From NCBI GenBank assembly GCA_902651635.1, contig CACRSC010000007.1:301974-365973 (forward strand): a DNA stretch of 64,000 bases, read 5' to 3'. Source of the DNA: Mastigamoeba balamuthi. Taxonomy: Eukaryota > Evosea > Mastigamoebida > Mastigamoebidae. How positions within the stretch are numbered: the first letter of the stretch is position 1; each line of letters begins with the position of its first letter. The notes under the pieces were generated by a model. It saw only the letters and a list, made by a program, of their open reading frames with translations. It was not told the origin of the DNA and made no database searches. Shown here one piece after another: positions 31,705 through 44,663 of the stretch. Made by a program: the position numbers and the translations under genes.

Positions 31705-34214
31705 TCAGGTGGACCCAGCACAAAACGATCTGATGGCACTCCTCAGTGTGAAGCAGGTGGTCAGCGTGGCACCCATTGGCACTCCTGTCATCGGCGACGT
31801 TGCGTGGGTCTCGAGCCACTTGCGGATTGCCCTGCCCTCGTAGATGTAACCGTCCTGGGCCACAACAGGGTCCTCCATCACCTCCAGCGTAATGGGACAC
31901 TTGTACTCGGGCGGCACCTCCACTGGCGGGGCTCTTACAGCACTGCTGCCCCCAGCTGGCTCGGGCCCTTGGTTGGCGGCGGCTGCCTCGAGTTTCTTCT
32001 CCTGGAAGAGCTCCTTCAGCACTGCAAAGAGGCTCTCGCGGAGGTGCTTGATCTCCTTGGCGACTCTCTTTCTGTCCCCCAGTGCTGCCACGCCGAGCCT
32101 CTCCAGGTCCTGTGCGTCGAGGTGTATCAGGTGCTCGCCCTCGATGCCGGCATCCCTGATCTTGGCCCTCTCGTCCTCTCCGATCCCGTTGGACTTGAGC
32201 CACAGCGACACCCGCTCCGCGCTCCATGATGCGGTCTCCAGCGCGTCCCTCGACGCCCTGCTCAGCTCCTGGCTGCTCGTGCGGCTCTCGATGGCCGCCT
32301 GTGTCAGGCGCAGCAACCCGCACGCCTCCATCGTGCGGAGAGCGTGCTGCAGGTGCTTGCAGTCCTTCGTGGTGGGCAGCCCCAGGCACAGCAGCTCCTC
32401 CGTGCTCGACTCTGCGACGGCGTCCCCCGACATTTTCTGGAAGAAGAAGGCCCTCGAGTACGCGCCGAGGCCCAGCTCCGCCAGCACATCAGGCATCATC
32501 TCTGGCTCCAGCGAGCTGAGATACCTCGTGGCGACAACCCTGCTGAGCTTCATTGCCTGCTGGCTGGCCTTGACGCTCTGCTGCTTGAGGGCCGTGCGCT
32601 TCCTCAGCGCCTCCTGGGCCCTCAACTGCGCTTCTGCACACTCAGCAGAAGCGCGGGTCTCGCGCTCGCGGGCCCATGCCAGGTCCTGCTGCAGCACCTT
32701 GTGCTTGGCACGGTGGTCCTGGAGCTCCTGCTCGAGGGCCTCCACGATGGCTTTCTCGTCCTGCGCGGCAGTCGCGGCCTCCTTCGCTTCGTCGGCTCTC
32801 TTAGACGCCTCAGCAACTGCCTGCTCGGCGGACGCCGACAGCTGTTCGCTCACGCGAGTGGCTTCCTCTAGTGCTGCCTGGAGCTGCGCCGAGCGAGTGA
32901 GAGGACCGCATCCACACTGCGCGTCGGTGCCCCAGAGCCTCAGTATGCTGTCGTCCGACCCCGATACGACCCTCTCGCCGTCGGGCAAGAACGCGCAGCA
33001 GGTGATCTGCGAGAACTGCAGTCAGCCGGACGGGCCTGCCGAAAGCGCCGCACAGGGCCGGTGCGGTTGTCTTGCGTGGCGACGAGCGATGCGCTGGCAG
33101 TGTCCCACAGCCTCAGCGTCTTGTCGTCCGACCCCGACACGACAGTGCTGCCGTCTGGCGACATCGCGCACGCCGTCACCTGCAACCAAAGGGTCAGAGC
33201 TGCGCCTCTGTGCAGGGGGCGGGAGCGAACAGGGCCGGAGTGGCCTGCAAGAGTGGAGATAGGCGACCCGCTGGCCATGTCCCACAGCATCACAGTGCCG
33301 TCGTGCGACCCCGAGAGGACTTCTTTGCCGTCTGTGGAGAAAGAGCAGCACAGCACCTGCGATGAACTGCGCTCAGTGCTGACTGCCCGCTGCCGGGAAT
33401 ACGGACCGGGCCAGTGTGCCCGCAGAGGGTAGCAACGAGGCATCTGCTTGCTGTGTCCCACAGCCTCATCGTCCCGTCCCACGACCCCGACAGAACGAGA
33501 CTGCTGTGGGGTGCGAACGCGCAGCTCCACACCTGTTGCGTAGGCATCAGTGCAAGCACAGTGCCCGAGAGGGGCGAACAGCGCTCGAGTGGCCGGTCAA
33601 CGTGGCGACGAGAGTTCTGCTGGCCATGTCCCACAGGCGCATCGCGCTGTCGTCCGATCCCGATGCAACCCTGCTGCCGTCCGGCGATATGGAGCAGCAG
33701 AGCACCTAAGGCCCAAGAGGACTCTCAGACGTGGGCGCTGGCGGCGTGCAGAGCGGCGTGTTGTGTTGGCGAGGGACTTGGGCGAACGCGGCTTGTGTGG
33801 ACAGCAACCACAGCAGAGACCAACGAGACACTGGCGACGCTCCAACTCCTCAGCGTCCTGTCCATCGACCCCGAGACCACCGTGCTGCCGTCGGGCGACA
33901 CGGTGCAGCACGTCACCTGCACGGGAGATCCACGTCAGGGCAGCGCAGCCTCGGAGGCAAGCACGCACAGGGCCGGTGTGGCCCGCGAGAATGGCGATGA
34001 GCGACCCGCTGGCCGAGTCCCACAGCCTCAGCGTCTTGTCCCGCGACCCAGACACGACCCTGCTGCCGTCCGGCGACACGGCACAGCACAGCACCTACAG
34101 GCACTCGTCAGGAACCGTCGGGGTGGCCAGGGGAAGCGTTACCTGCGCCGTGTGGCCCCGCAGAGTCGCGAGAGGCGAGAGAGACCAGAGGGGCGAGAGG
34201 GAGATCGTCTGCAT
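31705..34214 (-). CDS. WD40-SAM-U-box protein (WDSUB1-type E3 ubiquitin ligase)
   Basis: Exons 34214-34143, 34094-33969, 33916-33788, 33705-33580, 33532-33407, 33356-33231, 33179-33054 and 33006-31705 give 710 residues. Each of the seven WD repeats starts at an exon boundary with V/I-x-x-C-x-x-S-P-D-G. Most end GHTGP or GHSGP followed by a phase-0 intron, and most blade exons are 126 nt. After the propeller comes a long Ala/Glu-rich coiled coil, then two SAM-like helical segments (LAELGLGAYSRAFFFQKM and LWLKSNGIGEDERAKIRDAG). The U-box begins EYKCPITLEVMEDPVVAQDG and contains AIRKWLETHATSPMTG. The order WD-SAM-U-box is that of animal WDSUB1, with a second SAM added. It is expected to be an E3 ligase using the propeller for substrates. 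Confidence 0.88.
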
Positions 34215-34464
34215 TGTCTTAACTCCACAAATTCTATAATAAGAGAGAGCAAACGCGGAACCGACCTCTTCTCGTGACGTGTCACTACCGCCCTGGGATA
34301 ACGGGGATCACCCGAGAATCCCTGCACCTCACCTCCAGCGCGTAGAGGCGGCAGCGACGGAAGTGAGAGTGGCGGGTGGGTTTTCCAGCACGGTTGTGGG
34401 CACAGAACGATCGCTGAGCTTGTTGCCTTGAGTTTGACGGAAGCACACCAGGGGGGTGCGCTAA

Positions 34465-36013
34465 TCACGCCTGCACGGGGTCCACACGGATAAGCTCTCC
34501 GACGTGCACAGCGCTGAAATCTGCTGGCGCAAGCCCAGACGCCTCGACCGCCCGCACGAGGCGCCGAGCGGGCTCTCCGGGCATGTCGGTCCCCAGCCCG
34601 AAAGTCGCCCAGTGTATCGGCACAGACCTCCTGGACCCCACGTCCTTGTGTATCTATGGCGCGGCGTGAGTTGCGGGGACGCCCGGGGGTTGGCGCAGCA
34701 GTACCTGGACGGCCTCCTCTGGGTCGACGTGCTGCGGGACCATCAGCCTGTGCCCGCACAACGCGTGTGTGTGAGAGCTGCGACAGGACCAGAGGGGGTC
34801 GGCCGTGTGGGGGGCCCGCACTCTCGCGGCTCGATGGGGCCGATGGGGATGAAGGAGAGGTCAAAGGGCCCCAGCCTCGAGCCAATCTCGGTGAACACGC
34901 TGCGAGACGCGGGCAGCACGTGAGCGTCCGCCCAGGGTCGCCGGGGTGGTGCGCACGTACGGGCAGTACCCCGTGTCCCCCGCGTGGTAGACGCTGAGGC
35001 TCGGGCTGTCGCACTTGATGACCCAGCCTCCCCACCACGACTGGCACGCCCCCCGTGAGCGTCAGGCGGCGCGCAGAGACCGGCAGAGAGGCAGAGGCCC
35101 ACCTTGTTGGTGTCGAAGAGCGACCTGCGGGACCAGTGCTGGGCGGGGACAAAGTGCACGTGCAGGCTGCCCACGTCGACTGTCTCCCACCACGACATCT
35201 CCCTGCACCTGCACCTCCCCATCTCCGCCTCGAACCACGCCTTCAAGCCCTGCACGGCCCTCGTCAGTCGCCCTTGGGCCGCAAGCCGCCAGCGCAAGTG
35301 TGCAGAGGAGAGCAACACGGGACCCCCCCCCAGTTTGTTCATGTCCCAGAGCTCCCCATAGTGTTCCCAGGGGGTCCCTGGGAAGAACCCCAGGGTCCCC
35401 AGGGTGCTGGATCGACCCCTCAGGTGCTGGTGGTCTCCGAGTCCTCGTCGTGTGGCTGCCAGGGCTGGGGGAGACTGCGATGGCTCACCTGGGGGACGAG
35501 GAAGAGGGGGTCGAAGGCGTCCCTGAACCGGGCGACGGTGGCCGCGTCGAGGTGGTCGTAGTGGTTGTGCGAGACCAGCACCGCGTCGACGCCCGTCAGC
35601 TGCTCCACCTCGAACGGCCTCCCCGTCGCCCGCGCCACCGCCGGGGGCACGCTGTCGCTCCACACGGGGTCCACCACCACCGTCGACCCGCCCAGCTGCA
35701 CCACCGCCGTCGCGTGGCCCACCCAGCACGCCTGCAGGCCCCGACAGGGAGTCGACGCGTCTCGAGCGCTTCAGCGACGCGTCCGTACGGTTCTGCGGGG
35801 GCGGGGCACCTGGAGGGCGTCCGGGGGCGGGTTGTGGAGGGCGTCGAGGGGCGTGGCGACGGTCTGGACCGAGGAGGCGAGGTCCGAGGCGGCGGCGGCG
35901 TTCCAGTCTGTGGTGGCGCGGCGCCAGAGGTGCGCGGCCTGCTTGGCCGCGAACTGCACGCCCACAGCGAAGCCCACGTCGCGCCACGTGTCCCAGGGGT
36001 TGCTGAAGCTCAT
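34465..36013 (-). CDS. NAPEPLD: NAPE-PLD-like metallo-beta-lactamase-fold phospholipase D
   Basis: Exons 36013-35810, 35731-35489, 35249-35103, 35040-34970, 34899-34822, 34747-34705 and 34653-34465 join in phase to 324 residues. Zinc-site motifs are VSHNHYDHLD (HxHxDH), HVHFVPAQHW and YHAGDTG. Further NAPE-PLD signatures appear only after splicing: FTEIGSRLGPFDLSFIPIG, LMVPQHVDPEEAV and SVPIHWATFGLG. The enzyme would release N-acylethanolamines from N-acyl phosphatidylethanolamine. An N-terminal amphipathic region precedes the catalytic domain, with no clear signal peptide. The match to the family is strong because five short exons each supply a conserved block in the correct order. Confidence 0.9.
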
Positions 36014-36414
36014 GGCTCGCGGGATTGGTTGTTCAGTGCTGTCCACAGACTGCCACTAATTCTCAAATCACGAGATTCCGAAATCTGCCAGGAAGGAGAT
36101 ATCTAAATTTCGAAACAGCGCGTGCGCTCCGACATGGAGAGAAAACAACCCAAGGGCCAGCTGAGAGGGGTCGGGGGAGGGTGGGCCCAACAACCCAACC
36201 GGCAATCAGAAAAATGAAATGGATCCGCAGGAGCGAGAAATCTATTGGATTCCCTACTACAGTTTACGGCAGATCTTGTTCGACGACTCAACAGAGTTCG
36301 ACAGTTCCGAGAGGAATCTGCGCAAAAGCACATCAGTTAAGACCGATGCTGGCGTGACAGTTTCCTTTGGAGGGCAGGGGGGAGCGATACAATGAACTGT
36401 GTGGGTGAGGGTCT
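36014..36414. other. Intergenic region between ATPase 3' end and NAPE-PLD start
   Basis: It holds no gene. An AT-rich patch about 85-100 bp upstream of the NAPE-PLD ATG includes GAGATATCTAAATTTCG and may belong to its promoter. Confidence 0.35.
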
Positions 36415-39400
36415 CTACGGAAATAGGAATGTTATCGGGTGAGCAGTTCTCTCCACAAAATTGGACTTTGGTAGTAGGGGCTTAACCTCGGTAGTGAGCG
36501 ACGACTCGCTGCTGCTGCCCTTGGCACTCTGCTTTCGCGAGATGCTGCGGTACAGGTTCGGGATCCAGTTCTGTATCGTCTGCAGAAGAGAAAAACGGAG
36601 GGAAACCGTCAGAGACCCGTCCCCCGCATCGGCTTCGGAGGACTCACAGCCTCGATCAGGAGGTTGACAACGAGGTTGGCTGCGACAAAAACGAGCATCA
36701 TCCCGACAAAGTGCATCGGGAAGGCCGGGATAGCTGCGTCGTCCTCGCCCGTGGCCGAGGACTCGCTGCCGTCGTGGACCGCCGCCGAGCCGTAGGGCAG
36801 CTGCATCCACTTGGAGAAGGCGGTCCAGCGCTGGCAGAGCAGGAAAAGGTTGAGGCCCATGGCCCCTAGCCACGCGCCGACGACCCACACGTTCAGCAGC
36901 GCCGACCTGCGGAACGGCTTGCCGATCGAGTACGCGGCCATCGACGAAACGTACTGAAAATTGCTGTAAAGCGCAGAGGGGAAAGCGTCAGGAGTGGAAG
37001 GGCCCAAGTGGGCCAGCGGTCGGCGCACGTGAAGAGGAAGAGGACAGCGACGGGGTGCGTGATGATCCAGGCGCGGTCTCCTCGGTCGGGGTTGGGCTGT
37101 ATGAACCACGACTGGCGCGAGGCAAACACGTAGATGCCGATCTGGAACGCCAGCTGCACGGCCATCAGCAGCAGGATCGACGAGATGACCGGCCAGCTGA
37201 CCAGGGCCGCCACCGGTCGTCGCTTCGAGAGCGTCTTGGCCGCGCGTCCCTTCCCCACTGACCCCCGCGTGTGAGTGCTGGCGACTGCGGGTTGGGCAGT
37301 GCTTGGGCGCACGGGCGTAGGAGAGGGGGATGATGAGCAGGAGGTCGATGTAGAAGTAGTGCCAGTCGCCCAGGTTGCAGAAGCTGCGGTAGAGAATGAC
37401 GACAGAGGTGAACTGGATCATCGAGTAGAGCGCCATGAACTTGAACACGCTGAACGACGTGCTCAGCGCGCACCTGCCCTCCTTCAGCAGGACGAGCATA
37501 CCCGAGATGCTGGGCACCGTGCTGGTGAACGGCGCGGCGATCGAGGCCTCAGTCTCGGCCAGGCTGAGCCCGACGCGGGCCGCCTTGAGGGCGCCGCAGT
37601 CGTTTGCGCCGTCGCCGCACATACCCGTGAAGAACCCGAGGTTCTCGTACTCCTCCACCAGCGTCTTCTTGTCGTCGGGCTTCATGCGAGCAAACACCTT
37701 GGCCGTGCGCATGACGCCCGCCAGGGCCTCCTTGTTGCCGCTCTGGTACAGCATGTTGAACGCGGGGCCGGTGACGGCCAGCTGGAACCCCGTGGGTCGG
37801 TCGTCGGCGAGCATGGGCATCGAGCTCAGCGGCGGCAGGCCAGTCTCGGACGGCGTCCAGACGAGGGCCCCGTCCTTGCGCTCACCAATGTAGTAAGGCC
37901 TGACCGAGTCCATCAGGCCGCACGACTTGGCAACGCTAACGGCGGTCAGGACGTTGTCTGCCAGGGAGCGGCCGTCAGAACGAAGCGAATCGAGAGAGGA
38001 GCGCGTACCGCCAGTGGCCATGGTGCAGAGAATGTCGGCCTTGAGGATCTCCTTGATGACGGCGGTGGTGTCGGACTTGAGGGGGTTGCTCAGGACGAGC
38101 AGGCCGAGGAACTTCATCTCGCGCTCGACGTCCTCGCGCGACGAGACCGCGAGGTCCTCCTCGCTGAGCTCCTTGGTCGCGCAGGCGATCACACGGTAGC
38201 CCTTGGCGGCGTAGCTCGACAGCGTCTCCTCGAACGCGACGGGCACCGTCGAGAGGTCGCAGAGGTTCTTGATGACCTCGGGCGCCCCCTTGACAGCCGC
38301 AAAGTGCGTGCCCAGCGCGTTGTCGCGCGCGATGACGAGCTGACGCTGCACGACCGACGTGAACTCGTACTGCCGCTCGATCGAGATGCCGGCGTCCTCG
38401 ACCTCGAGCGGGTTCTTCATCGTCCGCACCATGGCGCCCTGCTCGTACTGCTCCTCCATCTGCCAGCCCGTGTACTCGAACGAGATCACGTCGAGCGGGT
38501 CGCCGATGGTCTTGTCGCCCAGCAGGCTCAGCGAGTGGCAGCACACGAGCACGCGCAGGCACTCGTCCGGCAGGTCGCGGGCGCTGCCGACGGGCTCCGT
38601 GAACCTCTCGGGCCGCCTGCGGTCGTTGCGCGAGCCGCGGCTGCCGGGCCCCGGAGACGGCGACGGCGACCTGCCGCCCTGCGGCTGCGTCTTGGGCAGG
38701 TGGTCCGCCAGCGGCGTGCACATGCCGACGACCTTGAGGCCGTCCTCGGTGAGCGTGCCCGTCTTGTCGAACACGATCAGGCCGACCTTGCCGGCCTCGT
38801 TGACGCGCTTGGGGCTCGTGCAGAAGATCTTGCGCTTGCGCATCGCGCTGACGGCGTTGAGCACGCCGATGGCCAGCGCGAGCGGCAGCGCGGGCGGGAT
38901 GACGACGGTGATGAGGTCGAGGCCCTTGATGATGATGTCGCTGACCTCGGAGCCGTGCGACGCGTAGAGGTAGAAGCTGTACGCGGCGCCGCCGATGGCG
39001 AGGATCAGCAGGACGCCGATGAACTTGAACGCGTCGCGGTGGAAAGTGAACTTGGTCGGCGGCGGGTACAGGATCGACCGCACGAGGGCGCCCTTGGTCG
39101 TGCTGAAGCCCGTCCGCGAAACCATGGCCCTGGCGCACCCGTTGGCCGACTTGATGCACAGCAGGTGCGTGCCCGAGAACAGGGTGCTCTTGCTGTGCTT
39201 CTCGGGGCTGTACTGCACGTTGCCATCCTGTTGGCGAAAAAAAGAGGCTCAGTCAAGGCACTGGGCAATGTCATGAGGAGGAGAGCAGAGGAAATCAGCG
39301 GGGGTGCAGAGCAGTGTGGCCAGAGGCGAGAGGCAAGAGAGAAGCGGGTGACGACAGAGAACATGCAAAGAAGACAGGAAAACTGTGTGATGGAAGAAAA

Positions 39401-40711
39401 AGAGAGGAAAGGGAAGAGAAAGCTGTGAACATAGTGAAAAACCGGCGAGGCGGGGGAACGAACGTCTTCGATGGACACGGGGGACTTGAGGACGGGGGCC
39501 GATTCGCCCGTGAGGGCGCCCTCGTCGACGACAGCGAAGCCGTCGAGCATGACGAGGTCGCAGGGCAGGTGCAGGGGCTCGTGCAGCTCGACAATGTCGC
39601 CGGGCAGCAGGTCCTTGCTGTCGACCGCCAGCACCTCGGGCTCCTGCACAGAGCCCGACCTGCGCAGCCTGCGCACCGTGCAGACGCACTGGGCCATCTT
39701 CCTGAGCGCCGCCTCGTTGCGCCGCAGCGCGACGACGTTGGCGACGGCGCCGACGACCGACGTGACCGCGATGAAGCAGGCAAAGTAGAAGTAGTTCTCG
39801 CAGCACCAGAGGATGACGCTGCAGATCTGGAAGACGAAGAAGGGGTGCAGGACCTCGCCAAAGGCCAGCTCGAGCGGGCCCTTGCAGGGCACGTCGACAG
39901 AGTTCTCGCCGTAGAGAGCGAACGAGCGCGCGCGGCCGTCCTCAGTCTCCTCGCAGCCCCGCGATCGCTCTCGGATGCCCGCGACGTCGCCCAGGTCGTA
40001 CTGGACTCGCTCGTACTGGTCCTTCTGCTCCGGCTCGGGGTCAGTCCGGGGGATTGCGTGCGTGGGACAAAGAGCGTCTCCGTGTACGGAGAAGAAAGTG
40101 CACAGAGCACAGTGCAAATCACGGAAAGTGCACGTTCAAGTCCCCACGCCCACGCCCACACCCCCGGGAGGGCCTGGGAGCGCACCCCGTGGCCCAGGAC
40201 GTAGCGCAGGCAGCGGTAGACCGCCAGGCGCTCGGCCCCGGGGAAGTCCGAGAGCTGCCGGACGCGGACAACGTCGGGCAGGCGCTGGCCGGGCGTGGCG
40301 CGCGCCAGCAGCCACCGCGCGCTGCCCACGGGCGCCCTGCGGCACGTCAGCCACACCAGCACGCACGGGAACCACCAGCAGACCAGCGGCAGCGCCCCGC
40401 AGGAGGCAAACGACATCTGACGTCATCGCAGGGGTTTCGCAGGAGGGGCGGAAAATATGCTTGTCAGGAACGGGAGGAGGCCCTTCCGGCAGCTATCGCG
40501 GGGCGGCCTTTGCGCGGTCTCGGCGCGGGAGCGAGTGAGCGGGCAGGAAGGAGGGGCAGGCGCGGGTTGGGGGCGAGGGTGGCGGGGGGGCTGGGCGACG
40601 GGAGATGCGCACCACGACGAAGAGAGCGGTGCGCAGGGGGCTCCTCGAGTAGCCCTCGCACTGGGCGAGCTCGTTGTCGCTTTCGGGTGCCTTGTCTTTG
40701 CCGGAAGCCAT
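36415..40711 (-). CDS. P5-type (P5B, ATP13A-like) cation-transporting ATPase
   Basis: A multi-exon gene starting MASGKDKAPESDNELA at 40711 and ending HPITFLFP with TAG at 36417-36415. Motifs in order: actuator GALTGES; transmembrane IPPALPLAL, the PPALP signature of P5B pumps; phosphorylation site DKTGTLTEDG; nucleotide-binding KGAPE; MATG|DNVLTAVSVA (split by an intron near 37970-38010); and hinge GDGANDCGALKAA. Animal P5B members (ATP13A2 to ATP13A5) move polyamines out of late endosomes or lysosomes. The same substrate is inferred here, not shown. At least five introns are visible, including those near 39220-39470 and 40040-40200. The C-terminus is a Ser-rich cytosolic tail (SISRKQSAKGSSSESS). 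Confidence 0.88.
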
Positions 40712-41702
40712 TCTTGCACCTCAAAAGACGCGAGAGCCGAGCCCCTGAAGCAGAGCCTGCACTTTAAAAAAGTGCACGACGATTCGGGCACCACCAAATT
40801 TGCTTTTTTGCGTCGCGTGGCTTCTTGCGTGTGCGTCTGCGCCGCGGGTTCCACACGCAAGAGAAATGTTCAGGAATGAATTAGGTGTCTTGCCTGCATC
40901 TTCAGTTAGCAGAATTTTCGCAGTCCTGTCGGCCGTTGTGCACGGCCTGCCAGTGATGCCGGTGTGGCCCCGCGTGCCATCCGCGAATCCGCGAGGGAGG
41001 CCACCCTGGCGCCGTTGGTGTGACGTTGATCCACGTGGCGCACAGAGCGTCTCACTCCCTTCTGATGCCCCGGGCTGGTCCGTGAGGCGTGTCCCGGACA
41101 GCCGAAATCGATAATGTATGGGCCCAACAACGAACGGCTGTTCTCGCAGCTGATGGGTTGGCTTGCTGGTCTTCTGTCCGCGGTGTGCACGAGCACACCG
41201 TGCTGTATGCCCGAATTGGCCACAATGGCCAAACGCTCGCTCACTCACACCCACTCGCCCACTCTCACGCAGTCCCTCACTCTGCCCGGGCGCGATATGT
41301 CTGCGGTCGCGTGGGGGGCTCCTCGTGCAGGTCAAGCCCCGGCGACCGCGCAGAGTGCATCGGCCAAAGATAGACATTGCGGAGAACCGACTTACCGTAC
41401 CGATTGATGGATTTCAGGCATAGCGGAACTGGAGTTCCGGGTCGGCAATTCATTTTGCAAGTGTTCGGGGGGCGCGCACGATGAGACGGAACCGAGCCGA
41501 AAGAAGAGTTGTTTGCTGAACCTTGTTCAACAGCAAAGATTCTTCCGTCCAAGGTGTATCTCTGCGTGTGATAGAAGAATCGCGGCAACAGCTCGGAGCG
41601 ACACCAAAAGGGGGGCGTTTGGCAATAAGTGCGAAGCTTCCCTCCCCCTCCCGCCGCTAGCCGCCCAGCGCCCGCGCGTCTCGCCCCGCGCTCTCGCCTC
41701 CG
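40712..41702. other. Intergenic region between divergent ATPase and RasGEF genes
   Basis: It holds several overlapping short frames on both strands, none with a recognisable domain or consistent codon bias. CACTCAC/CACTCGCC-type repeats occur near 41240-41290. I see no RNA gene. A decayed element cannot be excluded. Confidence 0.35.
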
Positions 41703-44663
41703 ATGTCAGACGCACCAGGTTCGCTCTTCCCCCCTGCCCGTGCCCCTGCGGCCCTCCCCGCACCCCGCGAAATCGCCCGCCCCCGTCTTTGCTCCCCTTT
41801 GATCCTTGCCAATTTGTAATTAAAATTCACCCCACACGCGTGTGCGAAAAAAATAATGATATCTCGCGCCCGCCCCCGCGCGCCACCGCAGCGGCACCAG
41901 CGGGCGCCCGCGAGCGCGCCGTGGCGCTGTACGACTACAAGGCCCAGCGCACCGTCGAGCTCTCGTTCTCCAAGGGCGACGTCATCGACGTGATATCCAA
42001 GGTGCGGGCAGCCACACACACACACACACCCAGCGTCCCAGCACCCCCGTCGCGCACCGATCCCGCTGCCAGGACGGGCCGTGGTGGGTCGGCGAGCTGC
42101 GGGGCGTCAAGGGCAAGCTCCCCTCGAACTACATCGCGCCGGAGAAACCGCTGGCCTCGTGTAAGACCCGACGAAAACGCGAACTGATACGCGGCTGACT
42201 CTGCGTGGCGCTCTGCCCCACCTCCTCCTTGCGGGGCTCTCTCCCGCTCCCCCCCGCCCCACGCCGGCAGCGGTCGTCGTCGGGTCGCCGGACGTGCCGC
42301 GCGAGCCGTCGGTACCGACGTGGTGCGTGGCGCTGTACCCCTACGCCGCCCAGCGCGACATCGAGCTCTCGTTCGAGGCCAACGACATCATCCAGATCGT
42401 CAGCAACGTGCGGACAACCACCTCCCCACCGCCTCTTGCAGCGGATCCCGACGGGTTCCGGCGGTTCCGCCGCCTCTCCCCCGCGCCCGCAGAAAGGCAA
42501 GTGGTGGGACGGAGAGCTCAAGGGGCGCCGCGGGAAGTTCCCGAGCAACTACGTGAGCGTCCGGGACTCTGTGTCGCCCGTGCCCGACATACCGCCGCCG
42601 CCGGGGCCGCCGCCGCCGGTGCCGGGGCACAGCTCGCTGCCGCAGGCCTGCGGGTACGACCTGTCGACGCGCAGGGGGTCCAACGCGCCGCCGGTGGTGC
42701 GGACGGGGTCGTCAGGGCTGAGCAGCTCGAACGACGGCGGCTGCAGGCGCGAGGGGCTGACGGTGGCGATACCGCAGACGTCGCTGGCGGCGTCGACGAC
42801 GATGCGGTCGCCGCACAGGGGCCCCGTCGGCGGCGACTTCATCCCGCCGCCGTCGCACCTCAAGTCGACGGTGCTGGCGACGTCGGACCTGGGCGAGGAG
42901 CGGCTCGCGAGGCTGCCGGGCAGGGAGCGCGGCGTCACAGTGGGCTGCGCAGAGGACCTCAACCCCATCATACAGCGCTCCGAGTCCACCGTCATGCGCG
43001 AGGAGGCCCTCGACGGCTGTGCGCCGCCTCCCCACCCTCCCTGGGCGGGCGTGGGCGTGGGCGTGGGCGTGGCTCACCGCGGGCTGCAGACATGCGGATG
43101 ATGAAGTTCGCGTCGGGGTTCATCCCCGAGCTCAACATGTCGACGCTGCTCGGCACCGGCACCGTGCGCGCCACGGACATGGACAGCATCAAGGGCGGCC
43201 GTACGTCTCTGCCGGGGGCGCCAGGGCGGCCGGGTCGCGACTCAACGCGCGCCTGCAGGAGAGTACCCGTTCCTCGAGCCCGACGGGCCGAACAACCTGA
43301 GGGCCGACGACAACAACGAGATCGTGGCAGCGACGCTGCCCAAGATCATCGAGAAGCTCACGGACAGGATCCTGCCAGGCGCGGCGTTTGTGCAGGCGTT
43401 CCTGCTGACGTACCGCGCCTTCACCGACGCCCGCACGGTGCTCGAGCTGCTGGTGCTGCGCTACACGACGCCCCCGACGCTGCCCGACGACCTGCAGGAG
43501 ACGATACAGATCCGCGTGTGGTACTTCCTGCGAGAGTGGATCACGGGGCACTTCTACGACTGGTCCGACGAGCCCGAGCTCTTCGCTCAGCTCGAGCAGT
43601 TCATCGACCTCATGTGCCAGTCCACGCGCCCTGGCGTGGCCTCTGCGGCCCAGCAGCTCAAGAAGCTCGTGCTACAGAAGGGCCAGTCGGGTACTTTGCA
43701 GTTCCCCGAAGCGAGCTGCTGGACTGACACCTGCACGCAGGGCACCACACGCGCGTCATGAGCCTGCCGACACCCAAGGCGATATCGCCGAGCGGAGACG
43801 TGAAGACCGTGCTGGACATCAACCCGATCGAGGCCGCCAGGCAGCTGTCGCTGATGGAGTTTGAAGGGTTCTCGAAGATCAAGCCCAAGGAGTGCTTCAA
43901 CCTCGCGTGGACCAAGAGGGACTCCATGATCCGGTCCCCCAACGTCGTTGCCTTCATCAGAAACTTCAACAAGGTGCCCTGTCCCCCTCCCTACGCCCGT
44001 TGCAGGCTGCGGGCCCTCTGACACTGTGCCCCGCCGTCCGCACGCAGGTCAACGGGTGGGTGATGGGGCTGATTCTGCTGCAGAAGACCCCGCAGAGCAG
44101 AGAGAAGGTCATGAAGCACTTCCTGAAGATCGCCGACGCCTGCAAGGACATACAGAACTACAACAGCATGATGGAGATCGTGGCCGCCCTCGCCAACTCT
44201 GCTATCGCGTGCGCAGCCTGCGCACACTCTGCCCGGTCCGACGCGCTGACGCCCCCGTGCTCTTCGCAGGCGGCTGAAGAAGTCGTGGACTGCCAAGGTC
44301 ACAGAACGGTACCAGGTGCTCGAGAGCTTCATGGAGAAGAACTTCAAGGCTCTCCGCGAGCTGCTGGCCGGGGCCTCGCCTCCCTGCGTGCCGTACATCG
44401 GCCTGTACTTCACGGACCTTGTCTTCATCGAGGAGGGCAACCCCAACTTCCTCAAGGACGCGCCGAACCTGGTCAACTGGACCAAGGTACACATGACCGC
44501 GGGCATCATTCAGAGCATACAGAGGTTCCAGGCCAAGGGCTACCAGTTCCAGTACTGCCAGCCTGTGCACCAGTTCATCGTGCAGGGAATCGAGCGGTAC
44601 AGCATCACAGAGAGGCAGGCGTACGACCAGTCACTGATATTGGAACCTCGGGAGAAGCACTGA
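41703..44663 (+). CDS. Ras guanine-nucleotide exchange factor with two N-terminal SH3 domains
   Basis: The first exons are 41703-41718, 41892-42001 and 42073 onward; the stop is at 44661-44663. SH3-1 reads VALYDYKAQRTVELSFSKGD...VISK|DGPWWVGEL...KLPSNYI. SH3-2 reads VALYPYAAQRDIELSFEAND...IVSN|KGKWWDGEL...KFPSNYV. Each is split by a phase-0 intron at the same place. A proline-rich segment (PPPPGPPPPVPG) could bind other SH3 domains. Then come a RasGEF-N region (VQAFLLTYRAFTDARTVLELL) and the Cdc25 catalytic domain (LMEFEGFSKIKPKECFNLAW, VNGWVMGLILLQKTP, the KAL-type hairpin region and PYIGLYFTDLVFIEEGNPN). It activates Ras-type GTPases. Exact exon ends in the middle (around 43010-43270) were only partly resolved. 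Confidence 0.88.

Noticed and set aside
40721-41588. Overlapping ORFs on both strands between ATPase and RasGEF
   Set aside because: Mutually overlapping frames typical of GC-rich DNA; none shows a domain or conserved pattern.
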